A stretch of 64,000 nt of DNA, taken from contig NZ_AUDC01000019.1 in NCBI RefSeq assembly GCF_000425265.1, positions 36,835-100,834 on the forward strand, in the 5' to 3' direction. Both the position numbers and the translations under genes were made by a program. The DNA comes from Maridesulfovibrio zosterae DSM 11974. GTDB taxonomy: Bacteria; Desulfobacterota; Desulfovibrionia; Desulfovibrionales; Desulfovibrionaceae. Below are positions 36,352-46,335 of this stretch, one piece after another; the stretch's first letter is position 1; every line of letters begins with the position of its first letter. Under the pieces are notes generated by a model. That model searched no databases, had not been told where the DNA came from, and saw only the letters and a program-made list of their open reading frames with translations.

Positions 36352-37224
36352 TTATTCACCGTTCAGGTCTATTCCCTCAGTTTGAATGTCCCTAAGAGTC
36401 ACGCCTTGCTCGTTTTTCCATTCGATCCTGCCGTTGGCATTACGGGCCAAAACAACGCTTGCAGCTGTGCTGGGAGATTTAAATGTGTAGTCCTGCAAAA
36501 AATTAAACTTTTCGCCTTCATCCAGAAGAACGCCGGACTCAAGCAATTCTTTTCTCATATTAACCAGATAGTTCTGCATCGAAGGAGCGTGTGACTTTTT
36601 AGCTTCAGATCCTTTGAATACAACAAAACCTTCTTCCGTATCCTGCCCTTTAGCGGAGATCCCGCTGCCGCAGGTCACCAGTGTAGGATATTTTTTATTG
36701 GATTTCTTTTTTGTTTTCCTGAATGCCGATAACCCGAGCAAAGGGAAAATACTCAGCATGTCGTCCAGAAAACTGTCCACATCAGCCTGTTCCCATTCGG
36801 AGAGTATAGGCGCATGCGAACCGACAGAGTTATCAAGTTTCGCTCTTTTGGCTTTTTCTGCCAGTTCTATAAGTTGACTTTCAAGATTTTTTACGTGGGC
36901 CTTATTCAGGCTGTTGTCAGTGGAGACAAAGAATACTCCCCAGTTCCAGAAATCCTTATTGGCGTAATGGCTGTTCAGCCTGCGGAGAACCGGTTCCCCC
37001 TCGCCTATATAAATGGTCGGCAAAGTTCCGTCCTCGGCATCGCCAACTAATATATACACACCCGTTTTCTGGAATTCTTCACGCTTTGAAGCTTCCTTGT
37101 AATTGGAACGGTTGAAGACAATCCCCTTGCCGGTCCAGTGCGATTTACTAATGATGCGCAAACCGTCCACTGTGCCGTCGGGGAGGAATATCTTAAAGGA
37201 AAATGGGGAGTTGTTTTTGTTCAT
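36352..37224 (-). CDS. GIY-YIG nuclease-fold protein with DUF4357-like tail, inside the hsd operon
   Basis: A 290-residue protein. Residues 50-100 carry GVYILVGDAED ... IYIGEGEPVLRRLNSH, a GIY-YIG core with the conserved Arg. The C-terminus (TAASVVLARNANGRIEWKNEQGVTL) matches the DUF4357 pattern. It lies between hsdS and hsdR with a 1-2 base gap on each side, so it is cotranscribed with them. It could add a nicking activity or regulate HsdR. This is inference. Confidence 0.75.
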   Translation of the reverse strand: MNKNNSPFSFKIFLPDGTVDGLRIISKSHWTGKGIVFNRSNYKEASKREEFQKTGVYILVGDAEDGTLPTIYIGEGEPVLRRLNSHYANKDFWNWGVFFVSTDNSLNKAHVKNLESQLIELAEKAKRAKLDNSVGSHAPILSEWEQADVDSFLDDMLSIFPLLGLSAFRKTKKKSNKKYPTLVTCGSGISAKGQDTEEGFVVFKGSEAKKSHAPSMQNYLVNMRKELLESGVLLDEGEKFNFLQDYTFKSPSTAASVVLARNANGRIEWKNEQGVTLRDIQTEGIDLNGE

Positions 37225-37225
37225 T

Positions 37226-38455
37226 TTAATTGTCCTCAGGGTCTGGTGTCACTTCTACTTTGCCGGTCAGCAGGTCTTGCATTAGGGCGGTTTTGAGGTG
37301 TTTTAGTTTAGTGAGGTTCGTGTTTTCTGCTTTTATGCTGCGTGCTATGTTATGGAATAATTTTTCAATAGCTAATCTTTCATTTAGTAATGGAAGAGGT
37401 ATTAAGAACTCACGAAGTTTTTGTATTCCGAATGCTGGCTGTGACGTAGTATGCAATTTTTGATTTACTAGTTGTTCTGCCCGTGGACAACTAATCCAAA
37501 AAAATAAGAACATCGGGGTCTCATATGGTTTGACTAATATTACGTTGGCACTAAGTGCATACTCTGTTGAAGAGTACAGCTTTTTGGGAGATCCTATCGT
37601 TCCAATTTTTCCAAAAATAAAGTCTCCTTCGTCTATTGAAAAAGATTTTTTTTGTTTTTTGTAAGCAGTGTAAGAAATTTTGCGAGCTTTTCGAAAGTTA
37701 ATTTGTCCGTCGTTATCGAATTCGCCAATTCCAATATAAGGAATTCCGTTTACAACTTCTTTCGGAGTCCTATGGTCAGGCTGTGGATCAATCACAGATG
37801 AAATGGCGGCTAGGCTTTTCACCTCCCACTCCCGCGGAACCCAACCCAACTCAGTCTCCTTATACAACTCCGGGGCATCCTCACGCTTGGGGCGTAACTT
37901 TCCATTCTCGTCCACGCCACGGGTGAAAAGATCCTGCATCATGCCTTGTTTTACAGATTCATACTTGGCGATCAGCTCCTCGGTTTTTTCGATCTGATTG
38001 TCCACCGTGGTTAGGATTTTGGCGATTTTGCGTTGTTGGGGGAGGGGGGGACAGTCAAATTCAACTATTCGAAGTTCATTTTGATTAAGCTTTGATCTTG
38101 TTCCCCCCTTGATGAAGGCGAGGACATTTTTATGTTCTAGTGAATAGAATACAAATTCAAAAGAGTGTCCTGTTTTAACACGTAAAATATGTGCATGGTT
38201 ATTAACCCATGATTTCCCAGTAATTTTATAAGCAATACTTCGGTCTTGGTATTCTTCGAAATGTCCACCATCCTCAGCTAAAAGAATTAGTGACTCATCA
38301 AAAAGGTGTTTGGATATATAATCAACGATTCCATTTGCTCCATAATATGGAATTTCTCCTTTTATTTTACTTCGTTGTTCGGAGCTTAACGGAATACGTT
38401 TGTTGTCAAGAATCTCACAAGTATTGCCAATTGTTTGGGGATGCCAACTACTCAT
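37226..38455 (-). CDS. hsdS: Type I restriction-modification specificity subunit
   Basis: A 409-residue protein with two target-recognition domains and the conserved helix [28 protein letters not shown], mirrored by the second-half [20 protein letters not shown]. This gives a bipartite recognition site. ATG 38455 is preferred because GGAG lies upstream and it overlaps the hsdM stop by 8 bases (TATGAGTAG). Target domains of such genes vary, so the recognition sequence cannot be read from here. Confidence 0.9.
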   Translation of the reverse strand: MSSWHPQTIGNTCEILDNKRIPLSSEQRSKIKGEIPYYGANGIVDYISKHLFDESLILLAEDGGHFEEYQDRSIAYKITGKSWVNNHAHILRVKTGHSFEFVFYSLEHKNVLAFIKGGTRSKLNQNELRIVEFDCPPLPQQRKIAKILTTVDNQIEKTEELIAKYESVKQGMMQDLFTRGVDENGKLRPKREDAPELYKETELGWVPREWEVKSLAAISSVIDPQPDHRTPKEVVNGIPYIGIGEFDNDGQINFRKARKISYTAYKKQKKSFSIDEGDFIFGKIGTIGSPKKLYSSTEYALSANVILVKPYETPMFLFFWISCPRAEQLVNQKLHTTSQPAFGIQKLREFLIPLPLLNERLAIEKLFHNIARSIKAENTNLTKLKHLKTALMQDLLTGKVEVTPDPEDN

Positions 38456-40997
38456 ACCCCAACTCCCCCAAATACCCACTCAAAACATCAGCTTCACGAT
38501 CCCGCTCAGCAAGGATATCATTCAAAGTAACAGCATACTTATCCCAAAGATTATCAACCTTGGCGATAAAACCGCGCAGATGCTGCCTCAAATATTCATC
38601 ATATCTGCTTATAAGCTCATCATGGAATCGTTCAAGAATCAGCTCTTTTGCTTCATCTTCACTGATCTTCTCACGCGCCTTTGCTACCAGCTCGTCCATC
38701 TGGTTTTCTACAACACGGATGCCGGACTTGAGGTCTTTTAATTCTTTTTCAAGGTCAGCATGATTTTTTAATTTCAGGTCAATGGTGGCTTTATCCGTGT
38801 TTAAACTTTTAATGCTTGAATCTGCTTCAGCTATTCGGGTCTGTTGCTGATCAATTTCAGCTTGCGCTGTGCCGGACTTGTTCATCCGCTCAAGGTCTTT
38901 TTTCAAATCTTTTAGATCCTTGCGCAGTGTTTTTAATTGGCTGTTGCAGTCCTTCTTTTGCTCTTTCAAATCTTTTACAACGGCTTTGGGCAGAGCTGTG
39001 TTTTCATCCTCAGTCTCGCCCTCCTCTGCATCTGTTTCGTTTGCGGAGGCGAACATGGCTTCCAACTCGGATATGCGGGCTTTGTCTTCTTCTATCTTTT
39101 GCAGAATCTCAGGAAACTGGGACTGGATAATATCAGCGTCCGGGATGAGCAACGCACTCCATCCGCTGGCGGCAATGGAGCGGAAATCGCTGTCCAAGTC
39201 TTTCCAATAGCTGGCGAATGCACCGCGCACTTTGTGTAGGCTTAGAATTTCTTCCGGCACTAAGGCCTCGGCAATGGAATCAAAGAATTTACGGCGATAT
39301 TCGAAAACATTGCCGGAGTTATTCAGGGCAGCGATGTCTTTGACGTTTGCGAGCCACCATTTTTCAAGGCTTTCGCGAAACAGGTCGTGCTTCTCCTGCA
39401 CTCCGTGTGAATTCTCAATCGCTTCCTTGATGCTGCCGTTGCCGTTTATAGCGTCTGTGAAGTCTAAATATCCTTCATCCTTAGGCTTGAAGAGCAGCTC
39501 GTTGAGGCCCGGAAAGTTCTTAAAATCATCGCTTAGGGCTTCTACCTCAGTAATTGGAACTCCGCCGTGCAGGTGAGCTTTTACGTCATGCGGTTCTGGC
39601 GGCGGGGAGTTGTCCACGTATCTGCGAATGTTGCAGTTGAAATCTTCTTTTTCCAGCTCTTCCACCGGAACCATGCGTGAATATTTATCGACTTCCAGTT
39701 TATTGCGGTAGACATGGGTTATTTTAGCGAGATCTTCGGGACGCAGCTTGTTCTGATTTTTGCCTTCCTTGTATTCACGGTCGGCATTGATGAAGAGCAC
39801 TTCTTTTCTGTCAGCAGCTCCTTCTTTGTTCAGAACAAGAATGCAGGCCGGGATGCCCGTACCGTAGAAAAGGCCGGATGGCAGGCCTACGATAGCTTCA
39901 AGTATCCCTTTCTCAATGAATTTTGCTCGGCAGTTGCGTTCTTCGCCGCCACGGAAAAGGACACCGTGAGGCATGATGACCGCGCATTTACCGTTGTTCT
40001 TGAGTACGGAAACCATGTGCTGCACAAACATGAGGTCGGCTTTTTTGCCGGTTGTGGGCAGCCAGACATCAAAGCGGTCGGTGAAGACCATGCCTGTCTT
40101 GGAATAGTTTTGTGAGAATGGGGGATTGGCTATTACCCGGTCCCATGTCTTAAGCTCATGATCTTCAGTAAGGTGCAGGGGCTTTTTGAGTACGTCCTCC
40201 TGCCGGATATCCTGACTGACGATGCCGTGCAGGATCATGTTCATTTTGCACATGGACCATGTACTGCCGGCCAGTTCCTGACCAGCTAGGGACAGGTTCT
40301 TTACGTTCCCGCCGCATTCCTGAACGTACTTTGCGGACTGGATCAGCATGCCGCCGGAACCGGCTGTGGGATCGTATATTCCCATGCCTTCCTGTGGTTC
40401 GATTATTTCAACAAGCGTACGCACTACCTCGGTGGGGGTGTAGAATTCGCCGCCTTTCTTACCTGCGCTGTCTGCGAAATGCTTAATCAAAAATTCATAA
40501 GCCGCGCCGAGCAGATCAGGAAATTCAAAGTCATCGTTGCTAAGCGCAATTTTTCCGAAATGCTGAATGAAATCAACCAGCGTGCTGTCATCTAAGGTGC
40601 GCTGCCCGACCTTGCGGTTGAAGTTGATGGATTTCAGCACATCCTGAAGTGTTTCGGGGTTGGCTTCTTCAATTGCAGCCAGTGCTTTATTCAGGCCAGA
40701 ACCGACATCTTTCTTGATGTGCTGGATCTGTTCCCAACGTGCCGATTCCGGGACGTAAAATGTATACTGGTTGCGATTGTCCAGAAGTTTGGCTTTTGCT
40801 TCTTCAGGGATTTTTTTTGCGGTAAGATCTAATGCCAGGTCAGCCCGGTCTTTATTAAACTGGTCGCTCAAACGTTTAAGAAAGAGCATGCCGAAAATGT
40901 ATTCTTTATATTCAGAGGCTTCCATGTTGCCCCTGAGGATGTCGCAGGCTTTGAAAAGTTTGCGTTCAAGGCTGGAGAGAGTGAGCTTTTGTGTCAT
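38448..40997 (-). CDS. hsdM: Type I DNA adenine methyltransferase, long form
   Basis: An 849-residue protein. It has the N-terminal helical domain ([18 protein letters not shown]), SAM motif [12 protein letters not shown] and the catalytic NPPF in [13 protein letters not shown], which makes N6-methyladenine. About 260 residues beyond the usual HsdM length form long coiled coils (residues 640-790, rich in Lys/Glu/Leu). Long HsdM forms are known in this HsdR class. It is the first gene of the operon. Confidence 0.94.
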   Translation of the reverse strand: MTQKLTLSSLERKLFKACDILRGNMEASEYKEYIFGMLFLKRLSDQFNKDRADLALDLTAKKIPEEAKAKLLDNRNQYTFYVPESARWEQIQHIKKDVGSGLNKALAAIEEANPETLQDVLKSINFNRKVGQRTLDDSTLVDFIQHFGKIALSNDDFEFPDLLGAAYEFLIKHFADSAGKKGGEFYTPTEVVRTLVEIIEPQEGMGIYDPTAGSGGMLIQSAKYVQECGGNVKNLSLAGQELAGSTWSMCKMNMILHGIVSQDIRQEDVLKKPLHLTEDHELKTWDRVIANPPFSQNYSKTGMVFTDRFDVWLPTTGKKADLMFVQHMVSVLKNNGKCAVIMPHGVLFRGGEERNCRAKFIEKGILEAIVGLPSGLFYGTGIPACILVLNKEGAADRKEVLFINADREYKEGKNQNKLRPEDLAKITHVYRNKLEVDKYSRMVPVEELEKEDFNCNIRRYVDNSPPPEPHDVKAHLHGGVPITEVEALSDDFKNFPGLNELLFKPKDEGYLDFTDAINGNGSIKEAIENSHGVQEKHDLFRESLEKWWLANVKDIAALNNSGNVFEYRRKFFDSIAEALVPEEILSLHKVRGAFASYWKDLDSDFRSIAASGWSALLIPDADIIQSQFPEILQKIEEDKARISELEAMFASANETDAEEGETEDENTALPKAVVKDLKEQKKDCNSQLKTLRKDLKDLKKDLERMNKSGTAQAEIDQQQTRIAEADSSIKSLNTDKATIDLKLKNHADLEKELKDLKSGIRVVENQMDELVAKAREKISEDEAKELILERFHDELISRYDEYLRQHLRGFIAKVDNLWDKYAVTLNDILAERDREADVLSGYLGELGYE

Positions 40998-41150
40998 TTA
41001 ATTCTTAAATCCAATTTTTAAAAAAGTGATTTGTTTCAGTATGTAATCTGAAATTTATAATAAAAATATTCATGTCATCTTATAAAATATTTGCCTTATT
41101 TACGATGAACACGATGATATAACTTAGCTTGATCCATGCTTACGTTTTCA

Positions 41151-41250
41151 ATTAACGAGATTTAGCAAGATTATGCAAGAACTAACAAGACTATTTAAGA
41201 TTTAACGAGACGTAACGAGAATAAACAGTAATTGTCAAGAACTAGCAGTA
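41151..41250 (+). repeat. Ten tandem degenerate decamers (iteron-like)
   Basis: A strict 10-base period: eight of ten units end in AAGA or GAGA and two end in AGTA. The consensus is nnTAACRAGA. Units include ATTAACGAGA, TTTAGCAAGA, ACTAACAAGA and CGTAACGAGA. With one unit per helical turn, a protein could bind along one face. It lies between hsdM and the oriT-like region. The rest of the 40998-41479 gap is AT-rich. Confidence 0.7.
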
Positions 41251-41304
41251 ATAATTAAATAAATTGAAATTTTCCCGCTAAATAGTTTATACTCTCTCGG
41301 AGTC

Positions 41305-41362
41305 CGAAGGCAGGACAGGTAAAGTAGGCCCACCTTTTCAGGTGGTCTCCCTTACGTCCTGC
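41305..41362 (-). other. Putative IncP-type oriT (nic site plus inverted repeat)
   Basis: The minus strand reads TTTACCTGTCCTGCC (41323-41309), 13 of 15 bases like the RP4 nic region TTCACCTATCCTGCC as I recall it. It overlaps an inverted repeat GCAGGAC (41310-41316)/GTCCTGC (41356-41362) that encloses a second hairpin CCACCT/AGGTGG. The MobC and MOBP relaxase genes lie 1 kb downstream. Motif, structure and neighbours agree. Confidence 0.65.
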
Positions 41363-41479
41363 ACAGCCATGGGGCTGATGTTGACTTATTCGCCTTCGGC
41401 TCAACGTATGTTGTCGATGAAATTCAGACGTCCTGAATTTTGGACTGACATTAACTGCAAACAATATGGAGTATATGAA

Positions 41480-42295
41480 ATGAACAAAAAGAGTAGTAAA
41501 ACTAGTGAAGTAAAGCGTGTTGTCGAATTGGTAATGGAAAACAACCAGCCGATGGTTTCATCCTTGGTGGTGGCTGAACTGTTTGAAAAACGTCATGACA
41601 ATGTCCTGCAATCAATAAATGACCTGGAGATTCCAGATGATTTTAACGCCCTCAATTTTCAGGGCGTTAAATATACCGACGCTAAAGGGGAAAAGCGTCC
41701 CTCATTCAACATGACCCGTGACGGTTTTTCCCTTCTCGCCATGGGGTTTACCGGGAAGAAGGCCATGGAGTGGAAAATCAAGTTTCTTGAAGCATTCAAT
41801 GCCATGGAGGCCAAGCTGACGATCCCGCCGGTTGAAGGGAAGATTCAGTATAAGAAATCAACGCCGGAAGCCGTAAAGTCATTTGAGGGTGTAGCGCGTT
41901 ATTGGTGCTTTTTGGAAGGGATCAGTTGGGAGCAGGGCAAACGACAGATCGAAGGGGCAATCAGAGTCTCGGATATTTATGAAATGGATGCGTTGGCCAT
42001 GAGTGGGGCATGGACTTATCTCAGGATGTGCATGCGCATTGTTCCGCCCAAGATGCGCGGTAAGGATATATGCTCGAAAGAAGAATTATCTCCGGTCAAT
42101 GGGCTGCTTGATTACTGGGCTTATTGCGGCCAGTCCACTCGTGATGAGCTGCTTGCTAATTTATGTGGAGACATGTGCATTGACTCTCTGGAAGATCTTC
42201 CGAAGTCATATGTTCCCCATGCTGTCAGTTTTGTCTGGGAAGGCATAAATCATGAATCTGGTAAGATGAATGCCCTCAAAGAAGCAAGTCATTAA
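41480..42295 (+). CDS. Rha-family phage regulatory protein
   Basis: A 271-residue protein. The N-terminal Rha domain is seen in MVSSLVVAELFEKRHDNVLQSI, then FNMTRDGFSLLAMGFTGKKAMEWKIKFLEAFNAME. The C-terminal 150 residues are unknown. ATG 41480 has GGAG 8 bases upstream. It overlaps mobC by 26 bases, so a phage-type regulator leads the mobilization operon and may control transfer. Confidence 0.85.
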   Translation: MNKKSSKTSEVKRVVELVMENNQPMVSSLVVAELFEKRHDNVLQSINDLEIPDDFNALNFQGVKYTDAKGEKRPSFNMTRDGFSLLAMGFTGKKAMEWKIKFLEAFNAMEAKLTIPPVEGKIQYKKSTPEAVKSFEGVARYWCFLEGISWEQGKRQIEGAIRVSDIYEMDALAMSGAWTYLRMCMRIVPPKMRGKDICSKEELSPVNGLLDYWAYCGQSTRDELLANLCGDMCIDSLEDLPKSYVPHAVSFVWEGINHESGKMNALKEASH

Positions 42296-42587
42296 AACCT
42301 ACGTATCCAAAGAAGAGTACGAGCAGATCAGCGCGACTGCACAGCAGTGCAGTTTGTCGCTGTCTGCTTTTGCGAAGGCCGTATGTTTGGGACATGAAAT
42401 TAAAAGTCGCACTGACCAGCAGGCCCGTCGGGAGCTTCTGAAGATGAATGCGGATCAGGGCCGGCTGGGTGGCTTGCTTAAGATGTTAATTCTTGATGAT
42501 AACGAGCATCACACGGATGTTGAAGCTTTGCTGGAAGATCTTCGCCGGCTTCAGAAAGAAATAGTTCATAAGGTCAGAACCATATGA
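42270..42587 (+). CDS. mobC: MobC/TraJ-like relaxosome accessory protein
   Basis: A 105-residue protein with a ribbon-helix-helix-like start (KKQVIKTYVSKEEYEQISATAQQCSLSLSAFAKAVCLG) and the MobC signature NADQGRLGGLLKMLILDD. Such proteins bind oriT and help the relaxase. It overlaps the relaxase start by 4 bases (ATGA). Confidence 0.8.
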   Translation: MPSKKQVIKTYVSKEEYEQISATAQQCSLSLSAFAKAVCLGHEIKSRTDQQARRELLKMNADQGRLGGLLKMLILDDNEHHTDVEALLEDLRRLQKEIVHKVRTI

Positions 42588-44200
42588 TTAGTCGCAGGAT
42601 TTCTTGCAAACCTCAGAATGATAATTATCGGCGGTTGGCCGATTACATTGCCGATGCCAAGCACAAGGGTGAAAAGACCTTGATGTCGTGGTGCGCCGGC
42701 TGCTGGGCTGGTGAGGATTACGAGCTGGCGATTCAGGAGGTTCTTGATACTCAGGATCTGAATCAGCGTACCCGCAAGGAAAAGACTTATCATTTAATAG
42801 TTTCCTTCAGGCCGGAAGATGAATCTGTCCTTACGGAGAAGGACTTCAAAGAGATCGAGCAGGAATTTTCCAAAGCCTTGGGCTTTGAAGAGCATCAGAG
42901 GCATTGCGGTGTCCACAAGAATACCAACAACATTCATATGCACATCGCATATAATATGATACATCCGGAGAAGCTAACCCGTTACGAGCCTTATCGTGAT
43001 TTTTACAAGCGCGACCGGCTGCACCGGGAGCTGGAGCAGAAGTTCGCTCTGAAGTTCGATAACGGCAGAAAGAAGGATCAAGAGCCGAAGCGCAGCAATG
43101 ATCGTGCAGCTACTTATGAGGCTCATTCCGGCCAGCAGTCTTTTGATTCGTATGTGAAGGAACGCAAGGATTTTATTTTGAAGGCCTTGGATAAGGCCCA
43201 GAATTGGCAGGAGTTCCATAAATCACTGGCGCAGATCGGAATAGAAGTCCGGCTGCGTGGTAATGGATGCAGCATTAAGGACCGTCATTCTCAGATGGGG
43301 ATCAAAGCCAGCAGGCTTGACCGGGATTTTACAAAGTCCAAGCTTGAGGCCAAGCTTGGCATGTACCGGAAGCCCATGGCCTTTGAGGTGCAAGAAAAGG
43401 AAAGGTACGTTTCCCGACCGCTGCATAAGCATCGGGGAGAATTGTATGCCGAGTATCGCGCTGCTATTTCTGGCAGGAAAAAAGCATATGAGGAGCTGCG
43501 TACAGAGCAGGATGGCCGTAGGAGTCAGACCAATTCATATTGGGACGGTAAAATTAAGAGATTACGGAATGACCGCAAGCTTCGGCCAAAGGATCGTAGC
43601 CAGTTGATTGCTTTGGCTTCCGGAAGAAAGATCGAGGCTATCGAATCACTCAAGCGTGAAATGTCTGAAAAACGAGCAGAATTGCGCACACAAACGCCGT
43701 TCAGCCGGTGGAATGATTTTCTTAAATGGAAGGCTGAGAATGGTGATGAAATAGCCCTGAAGGTTCTGCGGTCGAAGAAGGAGCCGATTCAAAGTAATCC
43801 TTCTCCAGCTTTTGATTTCCCGGCATCAAAAGTTTCTGAACTGAAGCTTAAGCAGAGTCAGTTCAGAACTGATTCGAGTTTGGCGTGGAAGGATAAGCGC
43901 AGGCTGTTATCCATTTCCAAGATGCTCCAGTTGCAGGCCGAGGAAGCCAAGCGCACTGAAGATCCCCGAAAGCGTAATCTGGATCAAATGATCTGGCGCG
44001 TGGATTCCTCCGGTAACGTCCTTTACACGTTGAAGAATGGTTCCATGGTCAAAGACAATGGCGATAAGATTTTCTTCAGTGTTAATGACCCTGGAGCGGC
44101 GCAGGTTGCGCAGAGATTTGCGCGGATGATGTTTGGGCGCAGTGTTAAGGTTTCGGGGAATGAAATTGGTAGACGCGCAAGGAGGGTGCTGCGGGGGTAA
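42584..44200 (+). CDS. mobA: MOBP-type relaxase/mobilization nuclease
   Basis: A 538-residue relaxase. The three-His motif is NNIHMHIAYNMIHP, preceded by HLIVSFRPEDE and the RHCGVHKNTNN segment. The N-terminal tyrosine is probably in NYRRLADYI. The C-terminal half is basic and helical with no primase. It nicks oriT and pilots the strand for transfer. No type IV secretion genes are present, so the element would be mobilised by a helper. Class fits the IncP-like nic site upstream. Confidence 0.85.
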   Translation: MISRRISCKPQNDNYRRLADYIADAKHKGEKTLMSWCAGCWAGEDYELAIQEVLDTQDLNQRTRKEKTYHLIVSFRPEDESVLTEKDFKEIEQEFSKALGFEEHQRHCGVHKNTNNIHMHIAYNMIHPEKLTRYEPYRDFYKRDRLHRELEQKFALKFDNGRKKDQEPKRSNDRAATYEAHSGQQSFDSYVKERKDFILKALDKAQNWQEFHKSLAQIGIEVRLRGNGCSIKDRHSQMGIKASRLDRDFTKSKLEAKLGMYRKPMAFEVQEKERYVSRPLHKHRGELYAEYRAAISGRKKAYEELRTEQDGRRSQTNSYWDGKIKRLRNDRKLRPKDRSQLIALASGRKIEAIESLKREMSEKRAELRTQTPFSRWNDFLKWKAENGDEIALKVLRSKKEPIQSNPSPAFDFPASKVSELKLKQSQFRTDSSLAWKDKRRLLSISKMLQLQAEEAKRTEDPRKRNLDQMIWRVDSSGNVLYTLKNGSMVKDNGDKIFFSVNDPGAAQVAQRFARMMFGRSVKVSGNEIGRRARRVLRG

Positions 44201-44202
44201 AA

Positions 44203-44241
44203 CTGGTTGTAGTGTGTGGATTAAGTCAACACTACAACCAG
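44203..44241. terminator. Bidirectional terminator between relaxase and ExbBD operon
   Basis: CTGGTTGTAGTGT (44203-44215) and ACACTACAACCAG (44229-44241) form a perfect 13-bp stem between two converging genes. The minus-strand side is followed by TTTTA. Confidence 0.8.
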
Positions 44242-44262
44242 ATATTAATTTAAAAATTGAAT

Positions 44263-45066
44263 TTATTTGCGGGTATTTGTCAATATATGTGTGCTGCCAT
44301 AGTAAACATCTGTGATAACATATTTTAGCTTTTTATTATTGATAGCAAAGTATCCATTTGTCCTAAGTGGAGTATTACTACCAGTTATTTTTCCGTTATA
44401 TCCGGCTTGACGCAACGCCTTGGTCTGCTGAGTTAGAACATAATTTTTGAAGAACTGCTTGGTTAGGTAGATTTTGATCTCATTGAATTCTCCGTTGTGG
44501 CTGACGATATCGCTGTTGGCATTTTGCAGATTTTCAATGATCTCTCTCGTGGGCTCTGTGGAATAGATGGACAGTTTGGCAACATCAGCAGAATTGAGAA
44601 TGTTCAGTCGGAGCTGGTTGCCGGTGATTGATATTGCGTACTTATTGCCGTCAATAGCGGTTACCAGCAGACCGTTTTGGTTTTGGAGCAGATGGACCAG
44701 CTCTGCCCAGCCGAAGCTGGCACTGAGCTGCGGTACATGGGGTTCTTTCTGTGTTTTGCCGAGTTTTTCGTAGTGGGAGTCATTCTGCTCTTCCTTAACT
44801 TCTGTTGAAGCTGTTTCACCAATGCCGTTGTTAGTAGTTTTTTCAGCTGCTCCGTTGCTTTTTGCTTCCGCGCTGTAAGGGGGTGCCTCACTGACCAGTA
44901 TGGGCTGGGGCTGTTCATTATTTTGCGGAGCCGGAGCCAGGGCAGTTATTGCGGAAGTTTTGAATATTTTTTTAAGTTCCGGTCCAACATCATTCAGCAT
45001 GAATACTACAGCGGATGTCAGGGTAATGATTCCAAGCGAGATGAGTTTATAGGTATAATCGCGCAT
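44263..45066 (-). CDS. TolA/TonB-topology membrane protein of unknown family (operon gene 7)
   Basis: A 267-residue protein. A single N-terminal membrane segment (LISLGIITLTSAVVFML) is followed by a Pro/Glu/Gln-rich disordered linker (residues 40-110) and a periplasmic domain (WAELVHLLQNQNGLLVTAIDG to the end). This is the layout of TolA/TonB partners of ExbB-ExbD motors, but no TonB or TolA signature is seen. It shares its start with the stop of the ExbD-like gene, so the genes are translationally coupled. Confidence 0.65.
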   Translation of the reverse strand: MRDYTYKLISLGIITLTSAVVFMLNDVGPELKKIFKTSAITALAPAPQNNEQPQPILVSEAPPYSAEAKSNGAAEKTTNNGIGETASTEVKEEQNDSHYEKLGKTQKEPHVPQLSASFGWAELVHLLQNQNGLLVTAIDGNKYAISITGNQLRLNILNSADVAKLSIYSTEPTREIIENLQNANSDIVSHNGEFNEIKIYLTKQFFKNYVLTQQTKALRQAGYNGKITGSNTPLRTNGYFAINNKKLKYVITDVYYGSTHILTNTRK

Positions 45067-45437
45067 TACTTCCCTCCCTCGATGGTTCCCAGTGCGATAG
45101 GAATATTTAGTTTAGCAAGTTCGGTCAGGGTGTTACCAAGCGACTCCGCAGGAAGATCAGTGTCGTAATAAAGTAGCAGGGTATTGTTGCTTGTCAGCCT
45201 TGCCAGATGTTGTTTTAGTTGCTCCAGAGTTAACTTGTTCTTCATATCCCTGTTCAGCACATATGAGTCCTTTCCGGAAATTAGCACTTGCGTAATCGTT
45301 TTGCTGCCGTTTACTTTGCCGTTGCTAATGACTTTAATCTCGGGTGATACATTTGGTCCCATAAGCAGAAACATTATGGCCAGCATATTCATAGTCAGAT
45401 CCGCGAAAAGTGATCCTGCAATATCAGGTATCCGCAT
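45066..45437 (-). CDS. ExbD/TolR-like protein (operon gene 6)
   Basis: A 123-residue protein with one N-terminal membrane helix carrying an acidic residue, GSLFADLTMNMLAIMFLLMG (Asp13), as in the proton-conducting Asp of ExbD/TolR. The periplasmic part has the ExbD-like fold order, with LTLEQLKQHLARLTSNNTLLLYYDTDLP and a final ALG. It overlaps the ExbB-like gene by 14 bases. It should form a proton-driven motor with it. Confidence 0.72.
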   Translation of the reverse strand: MRIPDIAGSLFADLTMNMLAIMFLLMGPNVSPEIKVISNGKVNGSKTITQVLISGKDSYVLNRDMKNKLTLEQLKQHLARLTSNNTLLLYYDTDLPAESLGNTLTELAKLNIPIALGTIEGGK

Positions 45438-45969
45438 GGTCTTTCTCCGTTTTGTTTACGGTGTTGAGAGAGCTCTTGAGTGCAGGGATATGGGCATGCA
45501 TTTTTATTTGCATGCTGTTCTTAAATGCCGTGATTGAGCGATAGACCAAAAGCTCGAAGCTGGCTATAACTGCTCCCACAAGGCTAGTTCCAAAGCCTAT
45601 CGCAGCCGAATGGATCAATTGGCTCTTATTTAGATCCTCAGAGTAATCGTAAAGTCCAGTGGAAAGAGCAAGCATTGTGCCTATAAGCCCGATGAGAGGA
45701 GCTAGGCTGTATCCTGATATGCATTTATCAGATAAATCGGCTACGGTTTCGGTAATAACGTCATTGGCTTCTGATCGAAGGTTAATGCTGACACCGTGCC
45801 GACGTTTTGTTTCCAGCCGTTCATAGAGGCGGGTAAACGGATTGCGCTGCCCGGTGCGTGTTTTAGTCTGGTGTTTGAGGTGAAGAAATTCCAACAGGTG
45901 TGCAAAAGCGTTCACTGTCAGCAGGCCCAACATTATGTACACAGCTGAATTGAGCAGTGTCATTTCCAT
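45424..45969 (-). CDS. ExbB/TolQ/MotA-like proton channel protein (operon gene 5)
   Basis: A 181-residue protein with three membrane helices: near residues 6-28, 88-108 (YSLAPLIGLIGTMLALSTGL) and 123-146 (SAAIGFGTSLVGAVIASFELLVY). The second and third carry the small-residue pattern of the MotA/TolQ/ExbB family, with the conserved Pro and the GTS motif. It is shorter than TolQ and has no long cytoplasmic tail like ZorA. It pairs with the downstream ExbD-like gene. Confidence 0.82.
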   Translation of the reverse strand: MEMTLLNSAVYIMLGLLTVNAFAHLLEFLHLKHQTKTRTGQRNPFTRLYERLETKRRHGVSINLRSEANDVITETVADLSDKCISGYSLAPLIGLIGTMLALSTGLYDYSEDLNKSQLIHSAAIGFGTSLVGAVIASFELLVYRSITAFKNSMQIKMHAHIPALKSSLNTVNKTEKDHADT

Positions 45970-46020
45970 CTGTTTTCTCCGTAAAAGGGGAAACGGATAT
46001 GGAGTTTCCCCGATTTAGGT

Positions 46021-46335
46021 TTAATTGCAATCGATGGGGCAGGTTTTTATGGTGTCGTTAATGTCGTTTTCTCCAGGAATATTCTTAGGAGATTCAGGTG
46101 TCGGCTGTAGCTTGTTCTCAATGCTTTTAAGGAGCAGTTTCGCGTTGTCATCGAATGTAGTTCCGTTGACGTCAGTGTGGCGGCCAAAGTTAATTTTTGT
46201 CTGAATGAGTATTGCTACAGCTTGACGCTCAATAAGCATGTTTTCTTCTGGTTGGCTGCTAGTGCTGTTGTTTGCTGAGGTCGGTGTCTGTAGTGCAATG
46301 ATGATTGCGATGGTTGTTAAGAGGTGTTTATTCAT
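46021..46335 (-). CDS. Small exported protein (operon gene 4)
   Basis: A 104-residue protein with a signal peptide (LLTTIAIIIALQTPTSA) and a polar mature part with ENMLIERQAVAILIQTKINFGRH. It ends with CPIDCN, two cysteines that may form a disulfide. No family recognised. It shares a base with the end of gene 3. Confidence 0.6.
   Translation of the reverse strand: MNKHLLTTIAIIIALQTPTSANNSTSSQPEENMLIERQAVAILIQTKINFGRHTDVNGTTFDDNAKLLLKSIENKLQPTPESPKNIPGENDINDTIKTCPIDCN

Noticed and set aside
44150..44185. TGAAATTGGTAGACGCGC at the end of the relaxase gene resembles a tRNA-Leu D-arm.
   Set aside because: It codes naturally for NEIGRRA at the relaxase C-terminus, and no anticodon stem, T-arm or acceptor follows. 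An att remnant cannot be excluded but is not supported.
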